A DNA stretch of 64,000 nt, taken from Azospirillum brasilense (GTDB lineage: Bacteria; Pseudomonadota; Alphaproteobacteria; Azospirillales; Azospirillaceae). A program made the position numbers and the translations under genes. The DNA lies in NCBI RefSeq assembly GCF_005222205.1, contig NZ_CP032345.1, positions 1,181,001-1,245,000 of the forward strand, written 5' to 3'. The notes under the pieces were generated by a model. It saw nothing but the letters and a program-made list of their open reading frames with translations. It was not told where the DNA came from and did not search any database. Below are positions 24,950-33,067 of this stretch, one piece after another (position 1 is the first letter of the stretch; every line of letters starts with the position of its first letter).

Positions 24950-25792
24950 ATGAGCCACGCCAGCCTCGAATCCGCCGTCAACGCCGCGTGGGAAACCCGC
25001 GACACCCTGAATGTTTCGACCAAGGGCGCCGTCCGCGACGCCGTGGAGGAGGCCCTGTCCGGCCTCGACTCCGGCGACCTGCGCGTCGCGCAGAAGACGG
25101 ACGCCGGCTGGGTCGTGAACCAGTGGCTGAAGAAGGCGGTCCTGCTGTCCTTCCGCCTGAACGCCAACGAGACGATCCCCGGCGCGCCGGGCGGCGCCTC
25201 CTGGTACGACAAGGTGCCGCCGAAGTTCGAAGGCTGGTCCGAGGCGCAGTTCCAGGCCGCCGGCTTCCGCGCCGTTCCGGGCGCGGTCGTCCGCCGCTCC
25301 GCCTACGTCGCGCCGAACGTCATCCTGATGCCCAGCTTCGTCAACGTCGGCGCCTATGTCGACAGCGGCACCATGGTGGACACCTGGGTCACCGTCGGCT
25401 CCTGCGCGCAGATCGGCAAGAACGTCCACCTGTCGGGCGGCGTCGGCATCGGCGGCGTGCTTGAGCCGCTCCAGGCCAACCCGGTCATCATCGAGGACGA
25501 TTGCTTCGTCGGCGCCCGCTCCGAGGTGGTCGAGGGCGTGATCGTGGAGCGCGGCGCCGTGCTGTCCATGGGCGTCTTCATCAGCGCCTCCACCAAGATC
25601 ATCGACCGCAACACCGGCGAGGTCTTCGTCGGCCGCGTTCCGGCCTACTCCGTCGTGGTGCCGGGCACCCTGCCGGGCAAGCCGCTGCCCGACGGCACCC
25701 CGGGTCCGGGCCTTTATTGCGCCGTGATCGTGAAGCGCGTGGACGAGCAGACCCGCGCCAAGACCTCCATCAACGACCTGCTGCGCGACTGA
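24950..25792 (+). CDS. dapD: Tetrahydrodipicolinate N-succinyltransferase
   Basis: 280 residues. The N-terminal helical domain ([20 protein letters not shown]) is followed by a left-handed parallel beta-helix built from hexapeptide repeats ([20 protein letters not shown] onward). The substrate-binding segment around [20 protein letters not shown] is typical of DapD. It succinylates tetrahydrodipicolinate with succinyl-CoA in the diaminopimelate/lysine pathway. dapE follows 19 bp downstream, so the two consecutive-pathway genes form an operon. The start at 24950 matches the family N-terminus. Confidence 0.97.
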   Translation: MSHASLESAVNAAWETRDTLNVSTKGAVRDAVEEALSGLDSGDLRVAQKTDAGWVVNQWLKKAVLLSFRLNANETIPGAPGGASWYDKVPPKFEGWSEAQFQAAGFRAVPGAVVRRSAYVAPNVILMPSFVNVGAYVDSGTMVDTWVTVGSCAQIGKNVHLSGGVGIGGVLEPLQANPVIIEDDCFVGARSEVVEGVIVERGAVLSMGVFISASTKIIDRNTGEVFVGRVPAYSVVVPGTLPGKPLPDGTPGPGLYCAVIVKRVDEQTRAKTSINDLLRD

Positions 25793-25811
25793 CGCCGGGG
25801 AAGACCGCAAG

Positions 25812-27002
25812 ATGACCACCGCCGCCGCTCCTTCCTTTGACCCCTGCGATCCCGTCGCGGTGGCGCAGGCCCTGATCCGCTGCCCCAGCGTGACGCCCGA
25901 GGACGGCGGCGCTCTGGGCGTCCTGGAGGCGGCGCTCGCGCCGCTGGGCTTCGTCTGCCACCGCCTGCGGTTCGAGGAGGAGGGCACGGCGCCGGTGGAC
26001 AACCTCTACGCCCGCCTGGGCACGGAGGGGCCGAACTTCTGCTTCGCCGGGCACACCGACGTGGTGCCCCCCGGCGAGTTGAAGGGCTGGTCCATCGATC
26101 CCTTCGCCGCGGAGATCCACAACGGCCGCCTCTACGGCCGGGGTGCGGTGGACATGAAGGGGGCCATCGCCGCCTTTGTCGCCGCCGCGGCCCGCCATGT
26201 GAAGGCGGCCAAAGAAACGGGCAATGCGCCCAAAGGCTCGATCAGCCTGCTGATCACCGGGGACGAGGAAGGGGTCGCCATCAACGGCACCCGCAAGGTG
26301 CTGGACTGGATGCAGGCCAAGGGTGAAAAACTCGACGCCTGCGTGGTCGGGGAGCCGACCAACCCCAAGGCGCTGGGCGACATGATCAAGATCGGGCGGC
26401 GCGGCAGCATGACCGCCTTCCTGACCGTCCACGGCGCGCAGGGGCACGTCGCCTACCCGCATCTGGCCGACAACCCGCTGCCCCGGCTGGCCCGCATGCT
26501 CGCCGCCATCACGGCGGAGCCGCTGGACGCCGGCACCCCGCATTTCCAGCCGTCGAACCTGGAGCTGACGACCATCGACGTCGGCAACCCGGCGCACAAC
26601 GTCATCCCGGCGCAGGGCAAGGCGACGCTGAACATCCGCTTCAACGACCTGCACACCGCCGACACGCTGCTGGCGTGGCTGCGCCAGCGGCTCGACGGGG
26701 TGGGCGGCTCCTACGAGCTGGACCATTTCGTGTCGGGCGACAGCTTCCTGACCCCGCCCGGCCCGCTGACCGAGCTGGTGGCGGAGGCGGCGGAGCGCGT
26801 CACCGGGCGCCGTCCCGAATATTCGACGACCGGCGGCACGTCGGACGCCCGCTTCATCAAGAATTTCTGCCCGGTGGTCGAGTTCGGCCTCGTCGGGCAG
26901 ACGATGCACAAGGTGGACGAGCACACCGCGCTGGACGACCTGACCCGCCTGACCGAGATTTACGGCGAGGTTCTGCGGAACGTCTTCGACCGGATCGGTT
27001 GA
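25812..27002 (+). CDS. dapE: Succinyl-diaminopimelate desuccinylase
   Basis: 396 residues, an M20-family dinuclear zinc amidohydrolase. Metal ligands and catalytic residues are visible in [11 protein letters not shown] (His, catalytic Asp), [10 protein letters not shown] (bridging Asp), ITGDEEG (catalytic Glu and ligand Glu) and the late GQTMHKVDE (His ligand). It removes succinate from N-succinyl-LL-diaminopimelate, two steps after DapD. The length and C-terminus match the proteobacterial enzyme. Confidence 0.97.
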   Translation: MTTAAAPSFDPCDPVAVAQALIRCPSVTPEDGGALGVLEAALAPLGFVCHRLRFEEEGTAPVDNLYARLGTEGPNFCFAGHTDVVPPGELKGWSIDPFAAEIHNGRLYGRGAVDMKGAIAAFVAAAARHVKAAKETGNAPKGSISLLITGDEEGVAINGTRKVLDWMQAKGEKLDACVVGEPTNPKALGDMIKIGRRGSMTAFLTVHGAQGHVAYPHLADNPLPRLARMLAAITAEPLDAGTPHFQPSNLELTTIDVGNPAHNVIPAQGKATLNIRFNDLHTADTLLAWLRQRLDGVGGSYELDHFVSGDSFLTPPGPLTELVAEAAERVTGRRPEYSTTGGTSDARFIKNFCPVVEFGLVGQTMHKVDEHTALDDLTRLTEIYGEVLRNVFDRIG

Positions 27003-27049
27003 CGTAAGGCTTCCTCCGCCCGTTCCCACCACCCTCCGGTGACCGCAAC

Positions 27050-27619
27050 ATGCCGCTGACCGCCCGGGACGTCGCCTCTTCCGTCTTCGGCGCCTATCGT
27101 CTGGCGCGGTTCGACCCCACCGGATTGCAGCATCTGGACCGCACCCCCGAAGGGGCGTGGAAGTCCTTCTACGCCGCTGTGATCGTCGCACCGGCCTGGA
27201 CTCTGCTGCTGGCGATCCGGCTGTGGGGCCAGGTGCCGGACACGCCGCTGTTCCAGCTCGTGGTGGTGGAGGCCATCGCCTACGTCATCAGCTGGACGGC
27301 CTTCCCCGTGGTCATGCACGGGGTGAGCGGGCTGCTGGACCGGCAGAACCGCTACGTCGATTTCCTGTGCGCCTACAACTGGTCGTCGGTCGTGCAGATG
27401 GGCATCTATCTGCCGGTGGTGATCCTGGCCGCCACGGGGCTTCTGCCCGGCCCGATCTCCGAGGGGCTGGTGTTCGGCATCATGCTGGCGATGCTGACCT
27501 ACCAGTGGTTCGTCATGCGCACGGCGCTGGACATCTCCGGCGTCGCGGCGGCGGTCCTGGTCCTGCTTGACCTGTTCCTGTCCGCCCTCATCACCGATTT
27601 CGCGGATGGGCTGCTGTAA
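27050..27619 (+). CDS. Integral membrane protein of unknown function
   Basis: 189 residues with about five predicted membrane helices (for example IVAPAWTLLLAIRLWG, VVVEAIAYVISWTAFPVVM, VQMGIYLPVVILAATGLL, VFGIMLAMLTYQ and AAAVLVLLDLFLSALI). A soluble N-terminus of about 40 residues carries RDVASSVFGAYRLARFD. The layout resembles Yip1/DUF1282-type small membrane proteins, but I see no decisive motif. It starts 48 bp after dapE and may be the last gene of that operon. A small GC hairpin follows. Confidence 0.8.
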   Translation: MPLTARDVASSVFGAYRLARFDPTGLQHLDRTPEGAWKSFYAAVIVAPAWTLLLAIRLWGQVPDTPLFQLVVVEAIAYVISWTAFPVVMHGVSGLLDRQNRYVDFLCAYNWSSVVQMGIYLPVVILAATGLLPGPISEGLVFGIMLAMLTYQWFVMRTALDISGVAAAVLVLLDLFLSALITDFADGLL

Positions 27620-27632
27620 CCATCGTCTCTTC

Positions 27633-27654
27633 ACGCCGCGCCGTTGAGCGGCGT
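27633..27654 (+). terminator. Possible weak terminator hairpin
   Basis: ACGCCGC and GCGGCGT form a 7-bp stem with an 8-nt loop, 14 bp after the membrane-protein stop. There is no T-run, so it is only a candidate for the end of the dapD-dapE transcript. Confidence 0.35.
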
Positions 27655-27729
27655 CTGACCTGTAACCCATGCCGGCGCATCCGGAACCACCGGTTCGGCC
27701 CTGGGGGATTATAGGAAGGAGACGATTTG

Positions 27730-28416
27730 ATGCTGCCTGTCGCCAGCAACACCTATGCGGACACGATCTTTAAATCGGGTGTCGGCAAGAAAGGACTCCA
27801 GGAATCGCGCACGGCGATCATGGAGGCTCTGCGCATACTGAAGCCGGTCCCTGTCAACGTCCCGCAATCCTTCAACCTGCCTGCGGAGCCGGCGGCCCCC
27901 CTCGCGTCTCAGAAGATCATCCCGACGATCAAGGCGTTGCGGAACGGAAGGGCGGAGCCGGGCCAGATCAGCATCGTGCTGGTCGGCGAAACCCACACCA
28001 GCGCCGACGACCGAGAGCGGGCCGAAACCGTCGCCACGGCGGTTCAGAACCGGGACATCGTTCCGGACATGGTCATCCGCGAGCGGGGACTGACATACGA
28101 CACTCGACCGACCGTCTCTCCGGTGTCCGAAAGCTATCTGACCCAGTCCCTGCTCTACGGCGCGCCTCATCACGACTTCGGCTTGGACATGCTGGACGTT
28201 CACCAACGCAGTTCGGTCATCGCCGGCTATATTGCCGGAAGCCTTGCCGGAGGCGACCAGACCACCCATGACATCATCCTGATCTTCTTCGGCGAACAGC
28301 ACAGCGACATCCTCACCGAGTTGGAATACTACATCGGCAACGGATCACGGTTCGGCATCGAATGGCTCCAGCGGCGGCCCCGACGTTACTTCATGGTCCG
28401 CTCGCAGGAACGGTGA
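27730..28416 (+). CDS. Unrecognised protein with two GExH motifs
   Basis: 228 residues. The start is certain: AGGAAGGAG ends 7 nt upstream of the ATG. I do not recognise a family. Two motifs of the GExH type occur, IVLVGETHTSADDRERAE (about residue 86) and LIFFGEQHSD (about 188), each after a hydrophobic beta-strand. The first resembles the catalytic or metal motif of the TraB/Tiki/ChaN/EreA superfamily. There is no signal peptide or membrane helix. Third codon positions are visibly less GC-biased than in neighbours, which hints at horizontal acquisition. It is flanked by dyads on both sides and has its own translation signals. Confidence 0.75.
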   Translation: MLPVASNTYADTIFKSGVGKKGLQESRTAIMEALRILKPVPVNVPQSFNLPAEPAAPLASQKIIPTIKALRNGRAEPGQISIVLVGETHTSADDRERAETVATAVQNRDIVPDMVIRERGLTYDTRPTVSPVSESYLTQSLLYGAPHHDFGLDMLDVHQRSSVIAGYIAGSLAGGDQTTHDIILIFFGEQHSDILTELEYYIGNGSRFGIEWLQRRPRRYFMVRSQER

Positions 28417-28423
28417 CGTTCGG

Positions 28424-28454
28424 CGGCACGGTCCCGAAAGCGCGGACCGTGCCG
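28424..28454. terminator. Convergent-gene hairpin (terminator without T-run)
   Basis: CGGCACGGTCC (28424-28434) pairs perfectly with GGACCGTGCCG (28444-28454) over a 9-nt loop. It lies in the 47-bp gap between two convergent genes. There is no U-tract on either side, so its efficiency is uncertain. Confidence 0.65.
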
Positions 28455-28463
28455 GCTCCGACC

Positions 28464-29492
28464 TCACACCCCGCGGGTGCTGACGCCCGCGTCGGCGAAG
28501 GTCGCCATGCCGGCGTGGCAGGCGCAGGCCGACTTCACGATGTTGATGGCCAGCGCCGCGCCCGAACCCTCGCCCAGACGCATCCCCAGATCGAGCAGCG
28601 GCTCCTTGCCGATGGCGGCGAGCAGATGGTCGTGGCCCGGCTCGACCGAGCGGTGGGCGACCATGCAATGGTCGAGCGCCCGGCGGTCGGCCTTGAACAG
28701 CACCGCCGCCGCCGCCGTGCAGGCGTAACCGTCGAGCAGCACCGGCACCCGCGCCATGCGGGCGGCCAGGATGGCGCCGGCGATGGCCGCCAGCTCATAG
28801 CCGCCGAAGCAGCGCAGCGCCTCGAACGGGTCGTTCTTGGCCTGCGGGTTGGCGGCCAGACCGGCCTCGACGGCGGCGACCTTGCGGGCCAGCCCCTCGT
28901 CGTCCACGCCGGTGCCGCGGCCCGTCCAGTCCTTGGCCTCGCCGCCGAACAGCGCGTGGCAGAGCGCCGCCGCCGCGGTGGAGTTGCCGATGCCCATCTC
29001 GCCGAGCGCCAGAAGCTGGACGCCCGTCTCCACGGCCATCATGCCGTAGGCCATGGCTTGGCAGCAGTCCTCCTCGCCCATCGCCGGCTTCTCGGTGAAG
29101 TCGGCGGTGGGGGTCTCCAGGTCCAGCTCGTAGACGCGCAGGTCGGCGTCGGCCACCTCGCAGAGCTGGTTCACGGCGGCGCCGCCGTTCTGGAAGTTCT
29201 GGACCATCTGGGCGGTCACCGCCGCCGGGTAGGCCGAGACGCCGCGGGCGGCGACGCCGTGGTTGCCGGCGAAGACGGCGACGCGCGGCCGGCGCACCTC
29301 CGCCGGATGCTGGCCCTGCCACGTCGCCATCCACTGGGCGATCTCCTCCAGCCGGCCGAGCGCGCCCGCCGGCTTGGTGAGCTGCCGTTCGCGCTGGAGG
29401 GCCGCCGTGCCGGCGTCGAGGTCCGGCCCCGGCAGGTTGCGCACCAGCGCACGGATTTCCTCGAAGGTGATGGCGGGCTGCGTGTTGCTCAT
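28464..29492 (-). CDS. cobT: Nicotinate-nucleotide-dimethylbenzimidazole phosphoribosyltransferase
   Basis: 342 residues. The conserved KPAGALGRLEEIAQWMATWQ, VFAGNHGVAARGVSAYP, GEMGIGNSTAAAAL and C-terminal GMRLGEGSGAALAI (catalytic Glu) match CobT. It makes alpha-ribazole phosphate for the lower ligand of cobalamin. cobS and cobC are transcribed in the opposite direction just upstream, so the three late cobalamin genes form a divergent group. ATG 29492 gives the family N-terminus. The much longer open frame upstream is non-coding. No cobalamin riboswitch is recognisable in the 177-bp gap. Confidence 0.96.
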   Translation of the reverse strand: MSNTQPAITFEEIRALVRNLPGPDLDAGTAALQRERQLTKPAGALGRLEEIAQWMATWQGQHPAEVRRPRVAVFAGNHGVAARGVSAYPAAVTAQMVQNFQNGGAAVNQLCEVADADLRVYELDLETPTADFTEKPAMGEEDCCQAMAYGMMAVETGVQLLALGEMGIGNSTAAAALCHALFGGEAKDWTGRGTGVDDEGLARKVAAVEAGLAANPQAKNDPFEALRCFGGYELAAIAGAILAARMARVPVLLDGYACTAAAAVLFKADRRALDHCMVAHRSVEPGHDHLLAAIGKEPLLDLGMRLGEGSGAALAINIVKSACACHAGMATFADAGVSTRGV

Positions 29493-29669
29493 GGCGAAGG
29501 GTCCTGGCGCTGACGGCAGAGGATGCGGTGAAGGGTAAACAGTGGAAAAAGCGGCGCGACCTTGGACCATTCCCGATCCGCTGTCAAAGCGCCTCTCGTC
29601 CGGTCTGTCATCCGTTGTTGGGCTGTTATCCGTTGCGGCGGGCCTGGGGTTGCCGTACTCCGAAGCGCC

Positions 29670-30449
29670 ATGTCCGCAGATTCCCCCGCCCCGCCCGTCT
29701 CCAACTGGATCGCCGATCTGGCGCTGGCCGTCGTCTTCCTGACGCGTCTGCCGCTGCGCCTGTCCGGCCCGCTGGCCGGGGACGCCCACGCCCGCGCCAT
29801 GGGCTGGTTCCCGCTGGTCGGCGCCGGGGTCGGGCTGTGCGGCGGCGCCGTCTACGGACTGGCGGCGCTGGCCCATCTGCCGCCGCTGCCGGCGGCGCTG
29901 CTGGCGCTGGGCGCCATGGTCTGGCTGACCGGCGCCCTGCACGAGGACGGGGCGGCGGACGTCGCCGACGGCTTCGGCGGCGGGCGCGACAAGGCCCGCA
30001 AGCTGGAGATCATGCGGGACAGCCGGGTCGGCAGCTACGGCGTGCTCGCCATCGTCTTCTCGGTCACGGTCCGCGCTTCGGCGCTGGCGGCGCTGGCCGA
30101 GCCGCGCCTCGTCATCCCCGCCCTGCTCGCCGCGGGCGCCCTGTCGCGCGGCGGCATGGCGGTGATCGCCCGATTCATGGACCCGGCCCGTGCCGACGGT
30201 CTCGCCGCCCGGCAGGGACGCCCGTCCCCCGGCACGGTGGCCCTGTCGCTCGCCTTGGCGCTGGCCGCGGCCGTGACGGCGCTGAAGGGGCTGGCGCCCG
30301 CCGCGATTCTGGCGGCGATCCTGGCGGTCGCGGCGGTGGCTTGGCAGGCGCGGCGGCAGATCGGCGGCCACACCGGCGACGTGTTCGGCGCCGCCCAGCA
30401 GGTGGCGGAGGCCGCCGTTCTGCTCACCCTGGCCGCGACTGTTGCATGA
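29670..30449 (+). CDS. cobS: Adenosylcobinamide-GDP ribazoletransferase (cobalamin synthase)
   Basis: 259 residues, polytopic membrane protein. The metal-binding motif EDGAADVADGFGGG followed by KLEIMRDSRVGSYG, and the C-terminal GHTGDVFGAAQQ, are diagnostic. It joins alpha-ribazole (phosphate) to AdoCbi-GDP in the inner membrane. The stop overlaps the cobC ATG (ATGA), so the two genes are coupled. The start at 29670 (MSADSPAPP) gives a normal length. Confidence 0.96.
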   Translation: MSADSPAPPVSNWIADLALAVVFLTRLPLRLSGPLAGDAHARAMGWFPLVGAGVGLCGGAVYGLAALAHLPPLPAALLALGAMVWLTGALHEDGAADVADGFGGGRDKARKLEIMRDSRVGSYGVLAIVFSVTVRASALAALAEPRLVIPALLAAGALSRGGMAVIARFMDPARADGLAARQGRPSPGTVALSLALALAAAVTALKGLAPAAILAAILAVAAVAWQARRQIGGHTGDVFGAAQQVAEAAVLLTLAATVA

Positions 30450-31075
30450 AAAACACTCGCTGGTGGCTCATCCGCCACGCTCCCGTCCCGAATCCGGGCA
30501 AGGTGATCTACGGGCGGAGCGACCCGGCCGCCGACACCGGCGATTCCGACGCGCTGGCGGCGCTGGCGGCGCGGCTGCCCGCGCAGGCGGTCTGGGTGAC
30601 CTCGCATCTGCGCCGCACCCGCCAGACGGCCGCGGCGCTGCGCCTGCCCGGAAGCGACATGGCGCTGGTCGAGCGGGCGCTGGCCGAGCAGGATTTCGGC
30701 CGCTGGGAAGGGCTGTCCCACGACGACGTGGCGGGGTTGCATCCCGAGGAGGCCCGCCGCTTCTGGACCGATCCCGCCGTCGAGTCCCCACCGGACGGCG
30801 AGAGCTTCGCCGCGGTGATGGAGCGGGTGGCCGGGGCGGTCGCCCGCCTGACCACCCTCTACGCCGGACGTGACATCGTGGCGGTGATCCACGGCGGTTC
30901 GATCCGCGCGGCGTTGGCCCTGGCATTGGATCTAACGCCGCAGGCGGCGCTGCGGCTGTCGGTGGCGCCGCTCTCGCTGTCACGAATCGACCATTACGGC
31001 CGCGAGGGAATGGACGGCTCCTGGTCGGTCGCGGCCCTGAACGCGCTTGGAACCTTTCCAGGCAGCGGGCGTTGA
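30446..31075 (+). CDS. cobC: Histidine phosphatase, probable alpha-ribazole phosphatase
   Basis: 209 residues of the phosphoglycerate-mutase-like fold. The phospho-acceptor His is in LIRHAPV. Further conserved parts are the ERALAEQDFGRWEG segment and the second catalytic His in VIHGGSIRA. The 4-bp overlap with cobS and the nearby cobT support the CobC role, removing the 5'-phosphate of alpha-ribazole or of cobalamin phosphate. Sequence alone would allow a broader phosphatase. Confidence 0.88.
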   Translation: MKNTRWWLIRHAPVPNPGKVIYGRSDPAADTGDSDALAALAARLPAQAVWVTSHLRRTRQTAAALRLPGSDMALVERALAEQDFGRWEGLSHDDVAGLHPEEARRFWTDPAVESPPDGESFAAVMERVAGAVARLTTLYAGRDIVAVIHGGSIRAALALALDLTPQAALRLSVAPLSLSRIDHYGREGMDGSWSVAALNALGTFPGSGR

Positions 31076-31111
31076 CCGGACTCCGTTGGGCTACCAATAG
31101 AGGGGCAGACC

Positions 31112-31621
31112 ATGGCAAGAAGCGCTGACGATCGCGAGGCCGCCGAGAAGCTCTGGGGCATGATCAAGGGCCTCCGCATCTGTATGATGACGACGCTGGA
31201 CGAGAACGGCATTTTGCATTCCCGCCCGATGGCGACCCTGCCGCACGCGGGATTCGACGATGGAACCTTGTGGTTCTTTACACGGGCCGACTCGCCGAAA
31301 GTCCATGAACTGAAAACCCACTGGCGCGTGAACCTGTCCTACGCCGATCCCGACAAGCAGGATTACGTGTCGGTGTCCGGTGTGGCGGAGACGGTGCGCG
31401 ACCGCGACAAGATCCGCTTCCTGTGGCGGGACATCCTGTCCACCTGGTTCCCGCAGGGGGTGGACGACCCCGATCTCGCGCTGCTGAAGGTCAGCGTCGA
31501 TCAGGCCGAATATTGGGACAGCCCGTCGAGCGCGATGGTCTACGCCTACGGCTATGTGAAGGCGAAGATCACCGGCGAGCCGCCGAAGCCGGGGGATCAC
31601 GCGAAGATCGCGTTCCAATAA
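31112..31621 (+). CDS. Pyridoxamine-phosphate-oxidase-like (general stress protein 26) protein
   Basis: 169 residues. The split-barrel flavin-binding fold is suggested by GLRICMMTTLDENGILHSRP, TLWFFTRADSPKVHEL and VNLSYADPDKQDYVSVSG, which match the small stress-type PNPOx family. The C-terminus ends VYAYGYVKAKITGEPPKPGD. Such proteins bind FMN or FAD and respond to stress. True PdxH activity is unlikely. GAGGGG lies before the ATG. It is followed by a nest of palindromic repeats rather than a simple terminator. Confidence 0.87.
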   Translation: MARSADDREAAEKLWGMIKGLRICMMTTLDENGILHSRPMATLPHAGFDDGTLWFFTRADSPKVHELKTHWRVNLSYADPDKQDYVSVSGVAETVRDRDKIRFLWRDILSTWFPQGVDDPDLALLKVSVDQAEYWDSPSSAMVYAYGYVKAKITGEPPKPGDHAKIAFQ

Positions 31622-31645
31622 GCGCATCACAGGGGCAGGGTTTGC

Positions 31646-31683
31646 CCCACCCTTCCCTCCCCCGCTGACGCAGGAGAGGGAGC
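31646..31683. repeat. GC-rich palindrome, left member of a repeat nest
   Basis: CCCTCCCCCGC, TGAC and an imperfect complement GCAGGAGAGGG, preceded by CCCCACCC. It is the same family as the elements at 15730, 31801, 42188 and 58376, and abuts the 114-bp repeat with 1-2 bp between them. Confidence 0.65.
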
Positions 31684-31684
31684 T

Positions 31685-31798
31685 TAAAGCGGATTGCAAT
31701 CCGCTTTGGACCGCGACGGCGGTTTCGGTCGCACATGCGACCGGAGCCCGCCGGCGAATGAGGCGATGTGAGTCTAAAGCGAACGGAAGTTCGCTTTA
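31685..31798. repeat. 114-bp composite palindromic repeat, copy 2
   Basis: It has the same length and order of dyads as the copy at 2248-2361, in the same orientation. It differs at eight positions, all transitions. In the central stem C-to-T and G-to-A changes are paired (CGGTCGC/GCGACCG), so the hairpin is kept. The outer palindromes are identical in the two copies. Confidence 0.9.
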
Positions 31799-31800
31799 GT

Positions 31801-31842
31801 CCCCTCCCCTGCGATAGCGGGGGAGGGTCAGGGAGGGGGCAA
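31801..31842. repeat. GC-rich palindrome, right member of the repeat nest
   Basis: The stem CCCTCCCC-TGC with GC-GGGGGAGGG over a GATA loop is followed by TCAGGGAGGGGGCAAG. It is nearly identical to 58379-58419, from which it differs only in the loop. Confidence 0.85.
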
Positions 31843-31859
31843 GCAGCCCCCCATCGCCC

Positions 31860-32987
31860 TCACTTCTCCTCGACCGCCGACTTTCCGCCGCCATCCAGCG
31901 CCCCGACCCGCTTCTTGAGGTCGGTCACATCCGCGAACATCCGCTTCAGCCGGGCCAGCCCCTTGTACTGGTCGAAGGCGCGGTCGCGCGGCACCGCCGG
32001 GTAGCCCATGTAGACGGCCTTGGCCGGAATGTCCGTCCCCACGCCGGAATTCGCCGCCACCACCGCGTCGTTGCCGATCTTCACGTGATCCGCCACGCCG
32101 ACCTTGCCGGCCAGCACCACGCGGTCGCCGATGGTCGTGCTGCCGGCGATGCCGACATGGCCGCACAGCATGCAGTTGGTGCCGATCTGCACGTTGTGGC
32201 CGATCTGCACGAGGTTGTCGATCTTGGTGCCGGAGCCGATGCGGGTCGCCGTGATGGTGCCGCGGTCGATGGTCGCGTTCGCCCCGACCTCCACATCGTC
32301 GCCCAGGATCACCGTGCCGATGGAATTCACGCGGTGGATCAGCACGTTGGTGCCGACCACCTTGCCCGTCGCCTTGGCCGACTCCACGCTGCCCGGCTCG
32401 GGCGTCACGAAGCTGAAGCCGTCGTTGCCGACCGCGGCGTTGGGGTGGATGATGCAGCGCTCGCCCATCACCACCCGCTCGCCGATGCGGGCGCCGGGGT
32501 GCAGCAGGCAGTCCTTGCCGATCACCGCCTCCGCCCCGACCGTGGCGTGGGGCATGACGATCACCCCCTCGCCCAGCACCGCCTTCGGCCCGACATAGGC
32601 GAAGGGACCAACCGACACGCCCGCGCCCAGGATCGCCTCCGGCGCCACGAAGGCGGCGGGGTGGACCCCCGGCTCGGCGTGGACCGGCTTCTCGAAGACC
32701 GTGGTCAGCCCGGCCATGGCGAAGCGCGGGCGCTTCACGACGATCCAGCCCTTCAGGTTGGCCGGCACCTCCGCCCCTTCCGCGACCACGGCGGCGACGG
32801 CCCGGCCGTTGGCCAGCAGCTCCGTCATGCCCTTTTCCATGCCGAGCGCCAGATCCTCCGGCCCCTCGGCCTCCGACGGGTGGACGGCGCGGGCGATGCG
32901 CAGGCTGCCGTCGCCCTCCAGCGCCGCGCCCAGGGCGGCGGCGATCTCGGCGAGGGTGACCGGGGCGGCGGGGGAAACGGGAGTCAT
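31860..32987 (-). CDS. lpxD: UDP-3-O-acylglucosamine N-acyltransferase
   Basis: 375 residues. An N-terminal uridine-binding domain (VTLAEIAAALGAALEG, then the VVKRPRFAMAGL region) is followed by a left-handed beta-helix of hexapeptide repeats from about residue 110. The motif IGHNVQIGTNCMLCGHVGIA carries the catalytic His. The C-terminal helix with KRMFADVTDLKKRV closes the trimer. It adds the amide-linked acyl chain in lipid A synthesis. The usual neighbours bamA, fabZ and lpxA are absent here, so this could be a relocated or second lpxD. ATG 32987 gives the family N-terminus. Confidence 0.94.
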   Translation of the reverse strand: MTPVSPAAPVTLAEIAAALGAALEGDGSLRIARAVHPSEAEGPEDLALGMEKGMTELLANGRAVAAVVAEGAEVPANLKGWIVVKRPRFAMAGLTTVFEKPVHAEPGVHPAAFVAPEAILGAGVSVGPFAYVGPKAVLGEGVIVMPHATVGAEAVIGKDCLLHPGARIGERVVMGERCIIHPNAAVGNDGFSFVTPEPGSVESAKATGKVVGTNVLIHRVNSIGTVILGDDVEVGANATIDRGTITATRIGSGTKIDNLVQIGHNVQIGTNCMLCGHVGIAGSTTIGDRVVLAGKVGVADHVKIGNDAVVAANSGVGTDIPAKAVYMGYPAVPRDRAFDQYKGLARLKRMFADVTDLKKRVGALDGGGKSAVEEK

Positions 32988-33067
32988 GGCGGGGCTCTGG
33001 CTGTCGGTCCGAAGAGGCCGGGACGCTACCACGGCGGGCCGGTGCTGGCGAGGGCCAGCGCTTTTTG

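Noticed and set aside
29493..29669. Cobalamin riboswitch between the divergent cobT and cobS genes
   Set aside because: I looked for the conserved B12-box (GCCACTG-like) and associated stems on both strands and found no convincing match.
31768..32004. Small plus-strand open frame beginning MSLKRTEVRF, also seen at 2331
   Set aside because: Both are created by the right end of the 114-bp repeat and diverge at once after it, so they are by-products of the repeat rather than genes.
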